This document shows, one piece after another, positions 6,049-9,457 of a stretch of DNA of 9,457 nt. The notes under the pieces are model-generated. The model did not search any database, was not told where the DNA came from, and saw only the letters and a list, made by a program, of their open reading frames with translations. Each line of letters starts with the position of its first letter. Positions within the stretch are counted from its first letter, which is position 1. Both the position numbers and the translations under genes were made by a program. The stretch comes from Candidatus Binatia bacterium (GTDB taxonomy: Bacteria > Desulfobacterota_B > Binatia > UBA9968): contig JAICHC010000067.1 in assembly GCA_025922795.1 (NCBI GenBank), positions 1 through 9,457 of the forward strand, read 5' to 3'.

Positions 6049-7098
6049 TCAGATCTCGTTATTGCGGCTTGCGGCGCGATCGGCCGGGCGTGTCAACCAC
6101 GACGGCGCTATGGCAGATCTGCTTTCGGATCCGCGCTGGAGCCTGTCGCCGTCGCCGCCGCGGGTCTCCTGCAAAAGCCGGCTGATCAACGCAAAACTCT
6201 CGGCCATCAATCCAGGAAAAAGACTATTCGCGACCCGAAGCAAAGCGGCTTGCGGAGTAATTACAATCTCAGCCTTGCCATATCGGCACGCATCGATGAT
6301 TTTCTCGGCTGCGGATGCCGACGAGGTGGAGAGCAGAGGCGAAGCATTGGCGATCGAGAATAGCGCATATTCCTTCCGATGTTGTCCCTTGAAATAAGCA
6401 TTGAAATGCGAACCCGTGCGCATAAGCCCTGGACAGACCGTCGTCACGTAGATGCCATCCTTAACCAACTCCGCGCGCAACCCTTCGGAAAGGCCGACCA
6501 ATGCGAACTTGCTCGCCGCGTAAGGCAGCAAATGCGGCACGGCTACTTTGCCGCCAATAGAAGCGATATTAACGATCCGGCCTTGGCCTCGAGTTTTCAT
6601 ATGGGGAATGACTTCCTGCATGAGATAAAGCGGGCCCCAAAAATGCACCCCCATAGCGCTGTGATAATCTTCCAAGTCCATGTTCTCGACCGGCCCTACT
6701 TGGATCGTGCCGGCATTGTTGACCAGGACGTCGATCTTGCCCGCGCCAGCAAAGACGTTGGAAATGACCTGGCGAACGTCTTGTTGCCGGGTTACGTCGC
6801 AGGCCAGCGGAGTCACATTGGTTCCATACCGCCGTAGCTCGGCTGACGCGTATGCCAAATCAACCTCGTCGCGCGCAAGCAGCACAAGATCGGCCCCTTC
6901 ATCGGCGAAGCCTCGAGCCAATTCCAGTCCCAGCCCGCGCGATGCGCCGGAGATCACTACCGTCTTGCCAGCAAAATCCATGCGGCGCCTTTCACGCGCG
7001 ATGTAGAGCGCTCCGGCCGCAACTGCCGAGCCGATTACCGCCAGTTTCACCAAGAAAGGAGTCTGCGAGTTAGATCCGTAGGTCTCAGAATTTTTCAT
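6049..7098 (-). CDS. Membrane-anchored short-chain dehydrogenase/reductase
   Basis: The product has 349 residues. A hydrophobic segment (about 15-33, FLVKLAVIGSAVAAGALYI) followed by RERRR suggests an N-terminal membrane anchor, with the catalytic domain in the cytoplasm. The SDR domain starts near residue 41. Its cofactor motif is SGASRGLG (50-57), the NNAG motif is at 127-130, and the catalytic residues are Ser180, Tyr193 and Lys197 (YAASK). The acidic residue after the D-V pair (D101) fits the adenine pocket. The usual fourth catalytic residue, Asn, is replaced by His152 in HFWGPLY, which I recall as typical of this SDR subgroup. The substrate is unknown. The ATG at 7098 has AAGG (7108-7111) nine bases upstream; an in-frame TTG seven codons earlier is less likely. 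It starts 29 bp after the DksA-BON gene, so the two probably form an operon. Confidence 0.85.
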   Translation of the reverse strand: MKNSETYGSNSQTPFLVKLAVIGSAVAAGALYIARERRRMDFAGKTVVISGASRGLGLELARGFADEGADLVLLARDEVDLAYASAELRRYGTNVTPLACDVTRQQDVRQVISNVFAGAGKIDVLVNNAGTIQVGPVENMDLEDYHSAMGVHFWGPLYLMQEVIPHMKTRGQGRIVNIASIGGKVAVPHLLPYAASKFALVGLSEGLRAELVKDGIYVTTVCPGLMRTGSHFNAYFKGQHRKEYALFSIANASPLLSTSSASAAEKIIDACRYGKAEIVITPQAALLRVANSLFPGLMAESFALISRLLQETRGGDGDRLQRGSESRSAIAPSWLTRPADRAASRNNEI

Positions 7099-7127
7099 TG
7101 TCGTGCGCCTTGCGTGCAAAATGGTAG

Positions 7128-7937
7128 CTAATCTTTGCGATGCGGTGGAGGTGGTGGATTTTCCGGCGGTTCATAACTGACGCCTTCTTCTTGGGTGAAG
7201 TTAATTTCGTCCGTGCCGCCGTAGGGCTCCTGCTGGTGCCAATTGGCCGCGGGAATATCCTGCGCGTCCGCGGGCTTGGAGCGGTCCGAACGCTCCCAGG
7301 CGAGCCTTTGAATTTGGAGATGATCGATGATTTCCTGGATGCCGGCGACGTCGGTCAGAAAGTTGAGCAACATTTGATGTTCCGGCTCGCTCGGTAGGGC
7401 GCCCTCAAGATATATGACCCCTTTTTGCGCCGATATGCGCAACTCGTGCATATCGATACGGCCATCGTCACGAATCAACTCTTCGAGATGTGCGGCCAAC
7501 TCTTGATCGTCGAGTGTGTCCAGATCCGGCGGTAATTCTCCGGTGCCCGGAATGATCGCGCTTTCCTCATCAGACAAAGGGGCGGTCGCCTGCGCTTCCG
7601 CTCTTTCCTCAGAGCATTTGCCGCAGAGCACGGCGGTTGGCTCGGCTCGCAACCGCGCTTCGGAAATTTCCTGTCCGCAGTTTTCGCACTTGGCATATTG
7701 ACCGCCGTCGATGCGCGCGAGGGCCGCATCGATGTCGCTCAAACGCTTCTGTGTGAGTTGTTCGACACCTTCGAGAGCGTCGGCGTCGCGCTCGCGCTGC
7801 GCATGTTCCTCGAACTCGCGCCGAGATGTCTCGGTGATCGACCGCAGCGCCTCCTGATTGCCCTCGATCACTTCGACCAAGTTTCGCCGTTCACGCTGTA
7901 ATCGATCACGTATTTCGCTAAAGGTATTTGCTTCCAT
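7128..7937 (-). CDS. DksA/TraR zinc-finger protein fused to a BON domain
   Basis: The product has 269 residues. Residues 1-80 form a charged coiled coil (RDRLQRERRNLVEVI ... LSDIDAALARI) with an acidic tip (RERDADALEG). A C4 zinc finger follows, C84-x2-C87-x17-C105-x2-C108, which is the classic DksA/TraR spacing. After an acidic linker comes a BON-type domain (about 145-210, beginning DQELAAHLEELIRDDGRID, then ISAQKGVIYLEGAL and a GIQEIIDHLQI end), then a polar tail finishing in PPPPPHRKD. DksA proteins act in the RNA polymerase secondary channel. BON domains usually bind phospholipid or ligands, often in the periplasm, but here there is no signal peptide. The start at 7937 is where the family homology begins; in-frame ATGs at 7970 and 8051 would add residues that look unrelated. 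No strong ribosome binding site is visible. Confidence 0.85.
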   Translation of the reverse strand: MEANTFSEIRDRLQRERRNLVEVIEGNQEALRSITETSRREFEEHAQRERDADALEGVEQLTQKRLSDIDAALARIDGGQYAKCENCGQEISEARLRAEPTAVLCGKCSEERAEAQATAPLSDEESAIIPGTGELPPDLDTLDDQELAAHLEELIRDDGRIDMHELRISAQKGVIYLEGALPSEPEHQMLLNFLTDVAGIQEIIDHLQIQRLAWERSDRSKPADAQDIPAANWHQQEPYGGTDEINFTQEEGVSYEPPENPPPPPHRKD

Positions 7938-8154
7938 TGAACACCGTTTGCCTCTTTCATGCGCCAGCATTGCTGCACCGTGGCCGTGGCACGCTAGAGA
8001 CAAACGCAATCCCTGTGCCACGTTCTGGGGTTGAGCGTCGACGACTCCCAATTCTCCGCGATATTGCGCTCTTAAGAATGTTGCCGACGTTAGTCAGGAG
8101 GGGGTGGCATGTCGGGCGGTATGGGTTGGAAGCGTGGCGCGTCTTGCCGAGAAT
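7938..8154. other. Leader region before DksA-BON, with inverted repeat
   Basis: The 217 bp between the DUF2892 and DksA-BON genes has no gene of its own. Part of it is open in frame with DksA-BON, but the extra residues match nothing. A perfect 8-bp inverted repeat (cgtggcac 7985-7992, gtgccacg 8015-8022) lies about 50 bases before the start codon. It could be a leader hairpin or an operator. Confidence 0.45.
7985..8022. promoter_or_regulatory. 8-bp inverted repeat upstream of DksA-BON
   Basis: cgtggcac at 7985-7992 and gtgccacg at 8015-8022 are perfectly complementary with a 22-nt spacer. The centres are 30 bases apart, about three helical turns, which suits a dimeric regulator as well as a hairpin. 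The function is not known. Confidence 0.35.
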
Positions 8155-8616
8155 TCAAGCGCGCACCGCGTCAAACGTTTTGGTGATGATCCTGCCATTA
8201 ATGCCGTGCGGCATTGCCGAATCTTGAAAGTCTCCCCTAAGAGCTTTTAGTGCATAACGCTCATGATCGATCTCGGTACTCGTGCGCACCCCTAGTCGGC
8301 GAAAGACCGACACCGGAGGACACCAGCCTTGCAGAGCATGCTGGAGTAGAAAGCCGGCTACGATGGCAGGGAGCAGGAACCAGCGTCGATCGACGAATGC
8401 ACCCAAGCCGAGACCGAGAAGCGTAACGGCCGAGGCATTTGCCTCCAAGGCACGTTCCATGTCCCACTCGTGATCGAGCTCGACCAGCCTCTGCCGAATA
8501 GCGGCAGGCCCCCGAGATGCGCAACGAGCAACTCTCGCTTCGGTTGCCTTGCGGATTCGCTCGTTCACGTGATCAGGCGTTTGGTCCGTAACGCGTGTAG
8601 TTGTTGCCGGTAACAT
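8155..8616 (-). CDS. DUF2892 (YgaP-like) membrane protein
   Basis: The product has 153 residues. A charged N-terminal region (1-55, with IRQRLVELDHEWDMER) precedes two membrane segments (about 58-75, ANASAVTLLGLGLGAFV, and 79-95, WFLLPAIVAGFLLQHAL). The segment QGWCPPVSVFRRLGVRT then gives the Cys-Pro region typical of the DUF2892/YgaP transmembrane family. The tail STEIDHERYALKALRGDF is polar and likely cytoplasmic. No rhodanese domain is present, so the sulfur-transfer activity of full YgaP is not implied. The ATG at 8616 has AGGAG (8624-8628) seven bases upstream. It is the first of five minus-strand genes. A TATACT hexamer 42 to 50 bases upstream could be a -10, but no good -35 accompanies it. 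Confidence 0.8.
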   Translation of the reverse strand: MLPATTTRVTDQTPDHVNERIRKATEARVARCASRGPAAIRQRLVELDHEWDMERALEANASAVTLLGLGLGAFVDRRWFLLPAIVAGFLLQHALQGWCPPVSVFRRLGVRTSTEIDHERYALKALRGDFQDSAMPHGINGRIITKTFDAVRA

Positions 8617-8957
8617 GTTTATTCTCCTTTCGGTTTCTGAATATACGGTGAAGCTCCTTCTTACAGCGGAGTATAGAAGCGCAATGGCTATGCCATACGA
8701 AATGAGCTAGAGCTTCCTGCAACTTGGTGTTAGCTGTGTCGGAATTCGGACAGTGTTTAGGACTCATCACCTATTTTAAACATCGCGATCGCCCCGAGTT
8801 TTGCGCGGCCTGCCCTTCAATCTCGTCTAATAGCACGATAGATAGCACAAAGCGTGTCGGCGCTATTAGACAATGATCTTCATATTCAGTGCAGGTTCTT
8901 GCAGGGAGAGCGGCGAGCGCGCTGTTCTCTCGAAATTCCGGACGCGGGCGCGAAGAC
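8617..8957. other. 341-bp stretch with no recognised gene
   Basis: It lies between the DUF2892 gene and the broken oxidoreductase. Short open frames across it have no family pattern. It should carry the promoter of the DUF2892 gene. It contains a perfect 10-bp inverted repeat at 8825-8871 and two copies of atagcac (8830-8836, 8842-8848) inside it. Confidence 0.4.
8825..8871. repeat. Perfect 10-bp inverted repeat
   Basis: gtctaatagc (8825-8834) and gctattagac (8862-8871) are exact reverse complements with a 27-nt spacer. They lie 87 bases beyond the end of the broken oxidoreductase on its strand and have no T-tract, so a terminator is possible but unproven. The ends of a small insertion or a regulator site are alternatives. 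Confidence 0.4.
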
Positions 8958-9457
8958 TCACTTGGCAAGCTTCGGTAGTATTTCGCGCTCGCAAAATTTG
9001 AAAAACCCCTCCTGATTCGGACCTATTTGATGGATATAACGTGATCGAAGCCGGCCGCTGATACGACTCAATTCCGGCGAGGTAGGCTTCCGGGTCCGGA
9101 CCGAGGACGAGCTTCTCTGCTAACTCATCCGAACTCACAAGAGCCGCCGCCTCTTCAAACTCTGCGGGGGTCGCTAAGCGGCTCATGAGCTTGCCGGGAA
9201 GGGCCGCCACCGGCCACCATTCGTGTGCGATTTGCTTCGCTTCGTCAAGCCGGTTTGCCCAGCAGACGGTGATCTGGCCAAAACATGGGTTTTCCTTGCC
9301 GCCGTCGGATGCGCGGAATTTTTGACGAGATTTTCTTTGGGACGGTGCTGATCAAACCGTCCCCGATCGATCCGGCGAATCTTGCCGAGCGCGCCGCCGC
9401 AGCGGGGACATGATCGGCGGAGGCTGCTTGGGCAAAGTGAAGACTTGCGCCTGCTCG
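8958..9457 (-). pseudogene. LLM-class F420-dependent oxidoreductase, frameshifted and partial
   Basis: This is the C-terminal part of an LLM-class oxidoreductase of the F420-dependent type (TIGR03557-like), cut by the window edge at its N-terminal side. Pieces in all three minus frames line up in order: VFTLPKQPPPIM, then FAGSIGDGLISTVPK, then KFRASDGGK ... VCWANRLDEAKQIAHEWWPVAALPGKL ... LGPDPEAYLAGIESY, then AAGFDHV, then HQIGPNQEGFFKFCEREILPKLAK and stop at 8958. Each junction is explained by one missing base, near 9407-9409, 9335, 9319-9323 (a five-base homopolymer), 9060/9061 and 9037/9038. Active members use the deazaflavin F420 as hydride carrier. Decay of the gene is the simple reading. 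Because the lesions cluster at the window's end and some fall in homopolymers, sequencing error is also possible. Confidence 0.8.

Noticed and set aside
8866..9210. 114-residue open frame on the minus strand as an intact gene
   Set aside because: Its first half is the LLM oxidoreductase, but from about 9060 onward it is out of frame; the true C-terminus continues in other frames and ends at 8958.
1..9457. CRISPR array, tRNA or rRNA genes
   Set aside because: No regularly spaced repeats of CRISPR length, no cloverleaf-like segment and no rRNA-like sequence was seen on either strand.

Overview
The window looks like a piece of a bacterial chromosome, probably from a soil or environmental proteobacterium. 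This rests on Shine-Dalgarno sites, moderately GC-rich DNA and the gene families present: a PaaA-like diiron protein, a PGPGW membrane protein, a DUF2892 protein and an F420-type LLM oxidoreductase. The lineage is an inference from family content only. No rRNA, tRNA, CRISPR array or intact mobile element was seen.

Layout from left to right. Positions 3-128 hold the C-terminal end of an Fe/Mn superoxide dismutase, followed by a terminator-like hairpin. A small secreted protein of unknown function lies convergent to it (312-746, minus). Positions about 940-1830 form a gene-poor stretch with an orphan IS3-family OrfA (1019-1315, minus), a set of TGTC-type repeats resembling the end of a lost transposon, and a perfect 16-bp palindrome. 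The palindrome sits just before a two-gene plus-strand unit: a PGPGW membrane protein (1835-2170) overlapping a stand-alone PaaA-like diiron protein (2163-2879). After a 570-bp stretch without a recognisable gene comes a phytoene-dehydrogenase-like FAD oxidoreductase (3450-4871, plus).

Positions 4984-8616 hold five minus-strand genes in a row. In transcription order they are a DUF2892 membrane protein, a DksA-type zinc finger fused to a BON domain, a membrane-anchored SDR, a hemerythrin-like protein, and a small protein ending in the SFPASDPPSW motif. The last two are 21 bp apart and the DksA-BON and SDR genes are 29 bp apart, so at least two operonic pairs are likely. The right edge (8958-9457, minus) is the C-terminal part of an LLM-class F420-dependent oxidoreductase broken by about five single-base frameshifts.

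Taken together the genes suggest redox, oxygen and stress handling (superoxide removal, diiron and hemerythrin O2 chemistry, flavin and nicotinamide oxidoreductases, a DksA-type regulator). The most unusual items are the DksA-BON fusion, the PaaA-like protein without its usual Paa partners but coupled to a membrane protein, and the hemerythrin/SFPASDPPSW pair. That they work together is inferred from position.
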